DNA of 6,094 nt, from NCBI GenBank assembly GCA_017883495.1, contig JADGNL010000035.1:1-6094 (forward strand), in the 5' to 3' direction. The translations under genes were made by a program, and so were the position numbers. Shown here piece by piece: positions 1-5,042 of this stretch. The DNA comes from Methanomicrobiales archaeon (lineage in GTDB: Archaea > Halobacteriota > Methanomicrobia > Methanomicrobiales > Methanospirillaceae). How positions within the stretch are numbered: position 1 is the first letter of the stretch; each line of letters begins with the position of its first letter. The notes beneath the pieces were generated by a model. The model was not told the DNA's origin. It saw only the letters and a program-made list of their open reading frames with translations, and searched no databases.

Positions 1-970
1 CGAAATCGGTCTCGAATACCTGTGCGAAGTACGCGGCGACCCTCGGGTCATCGAGCACCACGCCCCAGCCCCGGTTGCCCTGCCGGCCCGCCGGCGGGAA
101 CGCGGCCGGGTTCCAGTTCTCGGTCGTGACCAGGGTCCGCCGGTCGTCGACGACCAGGTACTTCGCGTGGTCGTACCGGTACCGGGCGTGCGCGTCCTCG
201 TCGGTCGCCATGAACCGGACCTCGACGTCGGCCGCGAGGAGCTGGGAGAGCATGGCCCATTCCCCGGGCGAGACGCCGCCGACGGGACTGCCCTGGGCGA
301 GGACGGTCACGGCCACTCCGCGATGGTGCGCCGCGACGAGCGCGTCGATGAGGACGGGGTCGGTCAGCTCGTACGCGTTCAGTCGGAGGGAGGACGCGGC
401 CGACGCGACGAGGTCCTCGAGCACGTCGGAGGAGCAGTCGGGGGCGACGAAGGCCGTGCCCGAGACGTTCGCCACCGTGGCCGGCTCGAAGCGCGACTGG
501 CCGATCATCAGCACGCGCGGGTCCCAGACGCCGTTCTCGCGAAAGTGGACCTGGCCCTGCCGCGGGGCCACGTCGCCGGGCCAGGCGACCCGGTCCGTCT
601 CGGCCCCGTTCACGAGCAGGACCAGCTCGTCGCGGTCGTTGCCGAGCCGGAGGTCCTTTGTCGTGAGCATCCCCGGGGCGGCCGAGGCGTCCTGGAGCTC
701 GAAGTCGGGGAGCGCGCCGTGGACGAAGGCGTACGCCGACCCGTTCCGCGCGACCACCACCCGACCGTGGCCGACGGCGTTCGACGGAAACGCGGCCGTT
801 CCCTCGTGGTCGGTCACGGCGACCCCGGCGAGGGGGCCGTCGCCCGAGAGCGCGAAGAACTCGTCGGCCTCGCCCGAGAGCCAGGTGTCGGGGCAGACCT
901 CGGCGAGCGCGTACGCGCCGGCGCAGGGGGCGAGGCAGAGCAGGAGCACGAAGAGGAGAGCGACCCGCAT
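1..970 (-). CDS. Secreted phospholipase D-like (nuclease-type) protein, 3' end beyond window
   Basis: The reading frame is open from an ATG at 970 to the window edge (323 codons plus one base), so the C-terminus is missing. Residues 1-20 form a signal peptide (MRVALLFVLLLCLAPCAGAY), so the protein is probably exported or lipid-anchored outside the cell. Residues ~25-135 resemble a lamin-tail-like beta domain (DEFFALSG near 36, then DLRLGNDRDELVLLVNG at 106-122 and a D-x-V-x-W ending); this is a weaker call. Residues ~150-323 are a PLD domain: ALVAAHHRGVAVTVL precedes an HxKx4D motif at H268, K270 and D275, followed by TTENWNP in place of the usual GSxN. Only one HKD motif is visible; such proteins normally carry two or dimerise, so a second may lie to the left. 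PLD enzymes cleave phosphodiester bonds in nucleic acids or phospholipids; an extracellular nuclease is my guess. A TATAAA centred ~28 bases upstream of the ATG suggests a leaderless transcript. Confidence 0.85.
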   Translation of the reverse strand, partial: MRVALLFVLLLCLAPCAGAYALAEVCPDTWLSGEADEFFALSGDGPLAGVAVTDHEGTAAFPSNAVGHGRVVVARNGSAYAFVHGALPDFELQDASAAPGMLTTKDLRLGNDRDELVLLVNGAETDRVAWPGDVAPRQGQVHFRENGVWDPRVLMIGQSRFEPATVANVSGTAFVAPDCSSDVLEDLVASAASSLRLNAYELTDPVLIDALVAAHHRGVAVTVLAQGSPVGGVSPGEWAMLSQLLAADVEVRFMATDEDAHARYRYDHAKYLVVDDRRTLVTTENWNPAAFPPAGRQGNRGWGVVLDDPRVAAYFAQVFETDF

Positions 971-993
971 CGATCGACTTTTTGTCACGGACC

Positions 994-1003
994 GGTTTAT
1001 AGT
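994..1003. promoter_or_regulatory. TATA box shared by the divergent PLD and mfnE-like genes
   Basis: The 40-base gap between the two divergent genes holds one clear TATA element, GGTTTATAGT on the plus strand and ACTATAAACC on the minus strand. Read leftward it lies ~28 bases from the ATG at 970, the spacing of a leaderless archaeal gene. Read rightward the expected start point falls near 1022-1026, after the GTG at 1011 but at the in-frame GTG at 1023. A T-rich stretch at 979-984 is a weaker alternative for the rightward gene. Confidence 0.6.
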
Positions 1004-1010
1004 ACGCACC

Positions 1011-1613
1011 GTGCGCCCGCTCGTGGTCAAGTTCGGCGGCTCGCTCCTCGACTGCGCCCCGTCCCTCGTTCCGATCCTGGCAGCCGCGCCCCGGCCGATC
1101 CTCGTCGTCCCGGGCGGCGGCCCGTTCGCCGACGTCGTGCGGACGCTCGACCCGGCGCCCGACGCCGCGCACTGGATGGCGATCGCGGGCATGGAGCAGG
1201 TCGGGCTGTACCTTGCAACCCTCGGTCTCCCCGGGACCGACGTCCTCCGGGTCCCCGACGTGCCGTCCGTGCTCCTCCCCTACCGCCTCCTTCGCGACCG
1301 CGACCCGCTGCCGCACTCGTGGCGGGTCAGCTCGGATACGCTCGCCGCCTGGTGCGCGGCCGGGCTCGGATGCGACCTCCTGCTCGCGAAGTCGGTCGAC
1401 GGGATCGTCGTCGGCGGCCGGCTTCTCGAGACCGTGACGGCGGCGGTCGAGACGGATGCCGTCGACCCGTGCCTCGTTCCGTTCGCCCTCGACCGCGGCG
1501 TCGGCGCCCGGATCGTCAACGCCCGGGCTCCCGGCCGGCTTGCCCGGGCCCTTCGGGACGAGCCCGTCCCCGGGACCCGGATCGACCCCAGCTTATTTGT
1601 GGGCCGAGCGTGA
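1011..1613 (+). CDS. mfnE: Amino-acid kinase family protein, probable MfnE (methanofuran biosynthesis)
   Basis: This 200-aa protein has the amino-acid kinase fold. The motifs are VVKFGGSLL at 5-13 (phosphate binding), VVPGGGPFADVVR at 32-44, HSWRVSSDTLAAW at 102-114, LLLAKSVDGI at 123-132 and a terminal PGTRI at 187-191. The compact ~200-aa size and the SW-x-V-x-SD-x-(L/I)AAW signature fit archaeal MfnE (MJ0458 type). That enzyme phosphorylates [5-(aminomethyl)furan-3-yl]methyl phosphate to the diphosphate that is then joined to tyramine-derived units of methanofuran, the C1 carrier of the first step of methanogenesis. The assignment rests on remembered family features, and another amino-acid kinase is possible. 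The start is GTG at 1011 (MRPLVVKFGG), which gives a full first beta strand; GTG at 1023 (MVKFGGS) is the alternative and fits the TATA position better. The stop is 22 bases before the zinc-ribbon gene. Confidence 0.72.
   Translation: MRPLVVKFGGSLLDCAPSLVPILAAAPRPILVVPGGGPFADVVRTLDPAPDAAHWMAIAGMEQVGLYLATLGLPGTDVLRVPDVPSVLLPYRLLRDRDPLPHSWRVSSDTLAAWCAAGLGCDLLLAKSVDGIVVGGRLLETVTAAVETDAVDPCLVPFALDRGVGARIVNARAPGRLARALRDEPVPGTRIDPSLFVGRA
1591..1600 (+). promoter_or_regulatory. Possible TATA box for the zinc-ribbon/EF-1 beta pair
   Basis: GCTTATTTGT lies in the last codons of the kinase gene. A start point ~26 bases on would give a leader of roughly 14 bases before the ATG at 1636. This would let the highly expressed translation gene be transcribed separately from the kinase. 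The match is modest. Confidence 0.4.
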
Positions 1614-1635
1614 ACGTACTGGGGATCGGGTCTAC

Positions 1636-1797
1636 ATGACGACAAAACAGTGCACATCGTGCAATGCCCCCCTCGCCGAGGTCGGCGGAACCACGTTCCT
1701 CTGCCCCCAGTGCGAGTTCGAGATCAAGCGGTGCCTCCGGTGCCGCGAGCAGAGCATTCCGTACATGTGCCCGCAATGCGGGTTCACAGGGCCCTGA
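1636..1797 (+). CDS. Small zinc-ribbon protein, COG2888/HVO_2753 type
   Basis: This 53-aa protein carries four CxxC knuckles at C6/C9, C23/C26, C33/C36 and C45/C48, enough for two zinc ions, and ends in the family-typical CPQCGFTGP. It matches the archaeal family of predicted RNA-binding zinc ribbons (COG2888, DUF1610-like), which in my recollection is often next to EF-1 beta. Its molecular role is not settled; a haloarchaeal homologue has been linked to motility and biofilm. ATG at 1636 is chosen because it gives the standard N-terminus (MTTKQCTSCNAPL) with the first CxxC at residue 6; the frame is open further upstream but that stretch only shadows the kinase. The stop is two bases before the EF-1 beta ATG, so the two genes are surely cotranscribed and probably translationally coupled. 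No strong Shine-Dalgarno precedes it; GGGGATCGGG is a weak candidate. Confidence 0.9.
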   Translation: MTTKQCTSCNAPLAEVGGTTFLCPQCEFEIKRCLRCREQSIPYMCPQCGFTGP

Positions 1798-1799
1798 CC

Positions 1800-2057
1800 A
1801 TGGGCGATGTCGCGTGCATCATCCGGGTCATGCCCGAGTCACCCGAGGTCGACCTCGAGGCGCTCAAGGCCGCCCTGAAGGAGACGGCCCCCGAGATCCA
1901 CCAGATCACGGAGGAGCCGATCGGCTTCGGCCTCAAGGCGCTCATGGTCGTCGCCGTTGTCGGCGACCAGGGAGGGCAGACGGACCGGCTCGAGGAGCTG
2001 CTCTCGTCGGTCCCCGGCGTCGAGCGAGCCGAGATCGTCGAAGTGACCCTGACCTGA
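1800..2057 (+). CDS. aef1b: Archaeal elongation factor 1-beta (EF-1 beta)
   Basis: This 85-aa protein matches archaeal EF-1 beta (usual length ~88-91 aa), the guanine-nucleotide exchange factor that regenerates GTP-bound EF-1 alpha in cytoplasmic translation. Recognisable parts are MGDVACIIRVMPESPEVDLE at 1-20, EEPIGFGLKAL at 38-48 (the conserved core strand and loop), the hydrophobic strand MVVAVVGDQGG at 49-59 and the C-terminal helix and strand TDRLEELLSSVPGVERAEIVEV at 61-82. It is slightly short at the C-terminus, ending in EVTLT. The ATG at 1800 follows the zinc-ribbon stop by two bases and has no Shine-Dalgarno, so translation probably depends on the upstream gene. A T-run terminator follows the stop. 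A convergent mdh ends 44 bases away. Confidence 0.95.
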   Translation: MGDVACIIRVMPESPEVDLEALKAALKETAPEIHQITEEPIGFGLKALMVVAVVGDQGGQTDRLEELLSSVPGVERAEIVEVTLT

Positions 2058-2064
2058 GCCCTCT

Positions 2065-2074
2065 CATTTTTCCG
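2065..2074 (+). terminator. Oligo-T terminator after EF-1 beta
   Basis: CATTTTTCC, with five T at 2067-2071, begins 9 bases after the EF-1 beta stop in otherwise GC-rich DNA. Archaeal RNA polymerase commonly terminates at short T-runs of this kind without needing a hairpin. It sits in the 44-base convergent gap with mdh. Confidence 0.55.
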
Positions 2075-2101
2075 TGCAGCCCTTCAGAGCGGAGCGGCCG
2101 A

Positions 2102-3052
2102 TCACGCCCAGTCGAGCCGCTCGAAGACGAGCGCGGTCTCGGCCCTGATCCGGTCGACCGAGGCGCGGAAGGCCGCGATCTCGTCGTCGTCGAGCCGGAT
2201 CGCGATCGGCGTCACGCCCTGCCGGTTCACCCGGGCCGGGACGCCGATGCAGACACCGCCGATGTCGTGGACCTCGGAGCGGAGGTAGGTCGAGACCGTG
2301 AGGATCCGGTTCTCGTCTCCGAGGACCGTCCGGACGAGGGTCGCGATCGCCTCGCCCGGACCGTACACGGTCGAGCCCTTGTGCCGGATGATCGTCTCGC
2401 CGCTCGCGCGGACGGACTCGACCATCCGGGCGAGGGGCAGGTCCGTGAACGATGGGAGCCGGTCGATCCGGATCCCTCCGATCGTGGTCGCGGACCAGAG
2501 CGGAACCATCGAGGGGCCGTGCTCGCCGATGATCCGGGTATGGACCTCGGAGACGTGGACCTGGAATGCCTGGGCGAGGAGGGCTTTCAGGCGCATGGAG
2601 TCGAGGTGCGTGCCGAGGCCGAAGACCTGGCCCGGCCTGAACCCCGAGTGCCGGAGCGCGACCGAGGTCATCACGTCGACCGGGTTCGTGACCATGAAGA
2701 GTTTCGCGTTCCGGGCCTGCTGCCCGATCTCCTCGGCCGCGTCGGCCACGATCCTGGCGTTCGTGAGGGCCAGGTCCATCCGGTCCTGGCTCGCCGTCCG
2801 GGCGGCGCCGGCCGTATGGACGATCACCTCCGAGCCCGCGACGTCGGCGAGATCGGTCGACCAGGAGAGGCGGCAGTTGGTTCCCCGAGCCGCGTAGCTG
2901 TCGTTGAAGTCGCGGCGGAGTCCCTCGAGGAGCGATTCGCGTCCCGGCCGCCCGACGAGCAGGATCTCGTCCACGTACGGGATCTCGGAGATGGGATGCG
3001 CTGCAAAAGAGCCGACGTTGCCGGTCGCACCGATGATCGCAACACGTGCCAT
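2102..3052 (-). CDS. mdh: Malate dehydrogenase, archaeal MJ0490 type
   Basis: This 316-aa cytoplasmic enzyme interconverts oxaloacetate and malate in the incomplete, probably reductive, TCA branch that supplies 2-oxoglutarate in methanogens. The dinucleotide loop is GATGNVG at 8-14. The catalytic pair is H178 in IIGEHG and D151 in HLDSMR; substrate arginines are R85, R91 and R154. R85 occupies the position that separates malate (Arg) from lactate (Gln) dehydrogenases. The loop VTNPVDVM is at 121-128 and FGLGTHLDS at 144-152. After the second beta strand the sequence is LLVGR (G34-R35) with no acidic residue, which fits NADP(H) use as in the M. jannaschii enzyme. The start MARVAIIGATG is the normal family N-terminus; the frame continues 27 codons upstream, but that part lies in the SRP RNA. 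No Shine-Dalgarno or clear TATA box precedes the ATG. Confidence 0.93.
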   Translation of the reverse strand: MARVAIIGATGNVGSFAAHPISEIPYVDEILLVGRPGRESLLEGLRRDFNDSYAARGTNCRLSWSTDLADVAGSEVIVHTAGAARTASQDRMDLALTNARIVADAAEEIGQQARNAKLFMVTNPVDVMTSVALRHSGFRPGQVFGLGTHLDSMRLKALLAQAFQVHVSEVHTRIIGEHGPSMVPLWSATTIGGIRIDRLPSFTDLPLARMVESVRASGETIIRHKGSTVYGPGEAIATLVRTVLGDENRILTVSTYLRSEVHDIGGVCIGVPARVNRQGVTPIAIRLDDDEIAAFRASVDRIRAETALVFERLDWA

Positions 3053-3065
3053 GGAATCAGAACCG

Positions 3066-3376
3066 GTGGGAACGGGTTCTCGGTCGACGCTACGCACCCA
3101 GCCTGCCCGGCGGACCCCTCCTCCACCCCGCACTCCCGCGGGCGCCGAACGTCTACGGTGGGTCTGCTCCCTTCCGGGCCTGAACCGGTGCCCGCAGCAA
3201 CAGGCCGCCGCTCCCTCCGGAGCATTGGTCCCTGGCCGTCGACCTCGCAGGACAAGGCTTCAACGTCAGGCTCCGACGGGCTCAGCTGGGCCGTGAGCGC
3301 CTTCCTCGAACTTCGCCCTCCGCATGCCGACGATTTCGGATCACAGGTGACGCCGGGCCACCCGGGCTAGTTCCCG
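3066..3376 (-). ncRNA. ffs: Signal recognition particle (7S) RNA, archaeal
   Basis: The minus strand carries the universally conserved helix 8 of SRP RNA: CAGGCCCGGAAGGGAGCAGA at 3183-3164, with the GGAAG loop and the asymmetric AGCAG side that binds SRP54. The 5' side has the archaeal Alu-type domain, reading CTAGCCCGGGTGG then CGGCGTCACCTGTGATCCGA. The ends pair as GGGAAC (3375-3370) with GTTCCC (3073-3068), forming helix 1 and closing a molecule of ~310 nt, the usual archaeal size. With SRP19 and SRP54 it targets ribosomes making membrane and secreted proteins to the translocon. The ends are estimated from helix 1 and may be off by several bases. A TATA box lies ~27 bases upstream of the inferred 5' end. 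No T-run follows the 3' end, and mdh starts ~13 bases later. Confidence 0.93.
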
Positions 3377-3392
3377 ATACGTATTCCCCCCT

Positions 3393-4391
3393 TCAAGGGA
3401 TAAATACCTCTCTCCCTGCACAATCCTGCCATCTCCGGACGATTCGCGCGACGTGACCCGGCTCCTTGTCGAACGGGTCGAGGACCGCGAGCCGGGCGCC
3501 GCCCGGCGGCAAGAGCGGGGGCAGCCGCCAGAGGCTCCCGTGGTAGACCCGGATCTCCTGGTCTCCCGTCGCGACGGCGACCGGGACGGGGTCGTCGCGG
3601 AGCCCCACCCGGTGAAGGTCTCCATAGGAGGCGAGGAGCTCGACCTCGTCCACGAGCAGGGCCTCGCGGTTCGTGGCGAGGTTCAGCCCGGCGAACCAGG
3701 CGGCGGGCCCCCAGGCGTCGTTCAGCACGACCGTCGGGACGAGCCGGAGGGCCGCGACGAGCCCGAGCGTGCCGACACCGGCACAGGCGTCGACGAAGAG
3801 GTCGGGCAGGGAGCGGCGGAGAGCGCGGTCGGTCGCGTCCACCTTCGGGTCGTCGAACCGGGGGACCTCGAGGTGGCAGGTCGAGGCCTGCTTGTAGAGC
3901 ACGAGCGGACCGGGCGGCGTGAACCGGACCTCGGCGTAGACGTCGCAGCCGGCGAGGAGGGTATGGGCCGCGCCGCCGGCTCCGGGGACGACCCCGCGGT
4001 CGAGGACGACTCCGCGGACCTCGGGGACCTCCGCGAGGAGCCGCCGGGCCGAGGCCTGCGTCGCGTGTCGCGTGAGCAGCACGAGCGATCCCGGCGGCAG
4101 GAACGGGGGCCGGCGCATGGGAAAGAGCGGGTGGAGAAGGGGCGTGCCGACCGCCGAGAGCGGCGCTCCCGGGTCGAGCCCTCCTTCGTCCGCGAGCACG
4201 GCGTGGACGGCGGCCATCACGCCGCCGAGGGAGCGCCGGCCGCAGGAGCACGGCTCCGGCGTCTCTCCCGGCGGCTTTCGCGGGTCGAGCCGGCCCGGCG
4301 GGCAGTCGGGGCACGGAGCGAAACGGGTGTCGAGGCCGTCGAGGACGGCCCCGGCGTCCGGGAGGGGCTCGCCGCAGACCGGGCACTGCAT
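3393..4391 (-). CDS. Uncharacterised protein: N-terminal zinc ribbon plus SAM-methyltransferase-like core
   Basis: I do not recognise this 332-aa protein as a named enzyme. Residues 1-50 are Cys-rich: CPVC at 3-6 and CPDC at 27-30 make a zinc ribbon, then CSC at 48-50. Residues ~60-190 form a mixed alpha/beta region (SLVLLTRHAT at 102-111, VRGVVLDRGVV at 125-135) without a motif I can name. Residues ~195-310 look like a class I methyltransferase Rossmann core: LFVDACAGVGTLGL at 198-211 fits motif I, VVLND at 221-225 ends strand 2, and LAVLDPFD at 301-308 sits where motif IV (DPPY-like) belongs. The target is unknown; DPF rather than NPPY gives no clear base-methylation signature. ATG at 4391 gives the zinc ribbon directly at the N-terminus. 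It starts 49 bases after a tRNA, with no convincing promoter or Shine-Dalgarno, and its 3' end contains the SRP RNA TATA box. Confidence 0.8.
   Translation of the reverse strand: MQCPVCGEPLPDAGAVLDGLDTRFAPCPDCPPGRLDPRKPPGETPEPCSCGRRSLGGVMAAVHAVLADEGGLDPGAPLSAVGTPLLHPLFPMRRPPFLPPGSLVLLTRHATQASARRLLAEVPEVRGVVLDRGVVPGAGGAAHTLLAGCDVYAEVRFTPPGPLVLYKQASTCHLEVPRFDDPKVDATDRALRRSLPDLFVDACAGVGTLGLVAALRLVPTVVLNDAWGPAAWFAGLNLATNREALLVDEVELLASYGDLHRVGLRDDPVPVAVATGDQEIRVYHGSLWRLPPLLPPGGARLAVLDPFDKEPGHVARIVRRWQDCAGREVFIP
3398..3408 (-). promoter_or_regulatory. TATA box of the SRP RNA
   Basis: GGTATTTATCC on the minus strand is centred ~27 bases before the inferred SRP RNA 5' end near 3376, the standard archaeal spacing. 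It lies inside the last codons (E-V-F-I-P) of the upstream methyltransferase-like gene. Confidence 0.65.
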
Positions 4392-4411
4392 CGGGAGAGG
4401 TGTTCGTGCCT

Positions 4412-4424
4412 GAAAGGGAAAAGG
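4412..4424 (-). terminator. Pyrimidine/T-rich terminator candidate after the CAT tRNA
   Basis: The minus strand reads CCTTTTCCCTTTC ~17 bases after the tRNA 3' end. It could end the tRNA transcript. Its position ~27 bases before the downstream ATG at 4391 also makes it a poor TATA candidate for that gene. Confidence 0.35.
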
Positions 4425-4440
4425 CGCACGCCCGCGTGGA

Positions 4441-4514
4441 TGGGCCCGATGCGATTCGAACGCATGACCGCCCGGTTATGAGCCGGGCGCTCTGACCAGC
4501 TAAGCTACGGGCCC
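4441..4514 (-). tRNA. tRNA with CAT anticodon: tRNA-Ile2 or elongator tRNA-Met
   Basis: This is a 74-nt cloverleaf without intron or encoded CCA. Acceptor stem GGGCCCG pairs with CGGGCCC, discriminator A. D arm has TAGCTTAGCTGGTCAGAG; anticodon stem CCCGG/CCGGG encloses CTCATAA with CAT at 4480-4478; the T arm contains GTTCGAATC. It lacks the initiator signature (an A1-U72 end and G-C triplets in the anticodon stem), so it is an elongator-type tRNA. The GGGCCCG acceptor recalls archaeal tRNA-Ile2, whose CAU anticodon is modified to agmatidine by TiaS to read AUA, but elongator Met cannot be excluded by eye. A TATA box lies upstream at 4545-4556. Confidence 0.93.
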
Positions 4515-4544
4515 GATGGTGACGGCGGAAGAGATCGGTCTTCT

Positions 4545-4556
4545 GAATATATAATC
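4545..4556 (-). promoter_or_regulatory. TATA box of the CAT tRNA
   Basis: The minus strand reads GATTATATATTC, the best TATA match in the gap between the two tRNAs, centred ~37 bases from the mature tRNA 5' end. This allows a short 5' leader removed by RNase P. It indicates the second tRNA has its own promoter. Confidence 0.65.
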
Positions 4557-4567
4557 GTCGTGGACCG

Positions 4568-4581
4568 GAGAAAGAGAAAGA
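4568..4581 (-). terminator. Pyrimidine/T-rich terminator candidate after tRNA-Asn
   Basis: TCTTTCTCTTTCTC follows the tRNA-Asn 3' end by one base on the minus strand. The T-groups are interrupted by C, so this is a moderate candidate for termination or for the 3' trailer. Confidence 0.4.
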
Positions 4582-4654
4582 CGCCGCCAACAGGACTCGA
4601 ACCTGTGGCATGCTGGTTAACAGCCAGCCACTCTACCAACTGAGTTATGGCGGC
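4582..4654 (-). tRNA. tRNA-Asn (GTT)
   Basis: This is a 73-nt cloverleaf. Acceptor GCCGCCA pairs with TGGCGGC and the discriminator is G, as expected for Asn. D arm TAACTCAGTTGGTAGAG; anticodon GTT at 4621-4619 in the loop CTGTTAA; the T arm contains GGTTCGAGTCC. There is no intron and no encoded CCA, so the end is added after transcription. In archaea this tRNA may be charged by AsnRS or by the Asp-tRNA amidation route, which the window cannot decide. The gene lies 67 bases downstream of the winged-helix gene and has its own TATA candidate. Confidence 0.97.
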
Positions 4655-4684
4655 TCCGGTGTCTGATAATGTTGCCTCGAACGG

Positions 4685-4692
4685 CTATTAAA
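4685..4692 (-). promoter_or_regulatory. TATA box of tRNA-Asn
   Basis: TTTAATAG on the minus strand is centred ~34 bases upstream of the mature tRNA 5' end, in the gap after the winged-helix gene. Just before it, close to the winged-helix stop, is a GC-rich self-complementary stretch (CCCCGGCCCCGGGG, within 4706-4720) that could form a weak hairpin. Confidence 0.55.
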
Positions 4693-4721
4693 GGTAGCGG
4701 ACGTCCCCCCGGGGCCGGGGT

Positions 4722-5042
4722 TCAGGCCCGCCGGATCGACTGGAGGAGCGCGATCAGCCCCTCGATCTCGGCGTCGAGCCCCTCGAGCAGCTGCGACGTC
4801 CGCGTCGTCGCGACGGCCCCCGCGGGCGAGGCCTCGATGTAGCCCTGCCCCTCGAGGACGTGGAGCGAGTACCGGACCCGGTGCACGGGCTCGTCGAGGA
4901 GCTCGGAGAGCTTCAGGATCCCGATCGGCTGGTGGTGCCCGACGGCGCGGGCGACCTCGAGGTGGCGGGCGAGGAGCTCGATCTCGCTCCGCATCTTGCC
5001 GAGCAGGTCCGCGTCGGGGCTCAGGGCTGGGCCATCAGCCAT
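4722..5042 (-). CDS. Small winged-helix protein, predicted transcription regulator
   Basis: This 106-aa protein consists of an N-terminal helix (~12-33, LLGKMRSEIELLARHLEVAR), a winged-helix domain at ~37-82, and a C-terminal helix (~84-104, LLEGLDAEIEGLIALLQSI) likely to form a coiled-coil dimer. In the domain, PIGILKLSELLDEPVHRVRYSLHVLEGQGYIEAS has the helix-turn-helix pattern with a tyrosine/arginine-rich recognition helix, and the wing is GAVATT. It probably binds DNA, but no ligand or redox site is visible and the target is unknown. The ATG at 5042 is preceded by a clear Shine-Dalgarno, GGAGG at 5055-5051, 8 bases upstream. The gene overlaps the end of the membrane-protein gene by 22 bases, so the two are cotranscribed and their products probably work together, perhaps as membrane partner and regulator. 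Confidence 0.82.
   Translation of the reverse strand: MADGPALSPDADLLGKMRSEIELLARHLEVARAVGHHQPIGILKLSELLDEPVHRVRYSLHVLEGQGYIEASPAGAVATTRTSQLLEGLDAEIEGLIALLQSIRRA

Noticed and set aside
48..1316. Long Arg/Gly/Pro-rich open frame on the minus strand overlapping the PLD and kinase genes
   Set aside because: It is another frame of two well-supported genes; the composition is typical of a GC-rich shadow and it has no domain motifs.
3053..3133. 27-residue N-terminal extension of malate dehydrogenase
   Set aside because: It would lie mostly in the SRP RNA and precedes the normal family start MARVAIIGATG.
1664..3370. Long plus-strand open frame across zinc-ribbon, EF-1 beta, mdh and the SRP RNA
   Set aside because: It crosses four well-supported features, is rich in Arg, Asp and Pro, and lacks any recognisable motif; stop codons are simply rare at this GC content.
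3453..4481. Plus-strand acidic/basic open frame opposite the methyltransferase-like gene
   Set aside because: It is the antisense of a supported gene, ends within a tRNA, and shows only low-complexity charged residues.
3367..4611. Minus-strand open frame across the methyltransferase-like gene and a tRNA
   Set aside because: It includes tRNA sequence and runs out of phase with the frame that has zinc-ribbon and Rossmann motifs.
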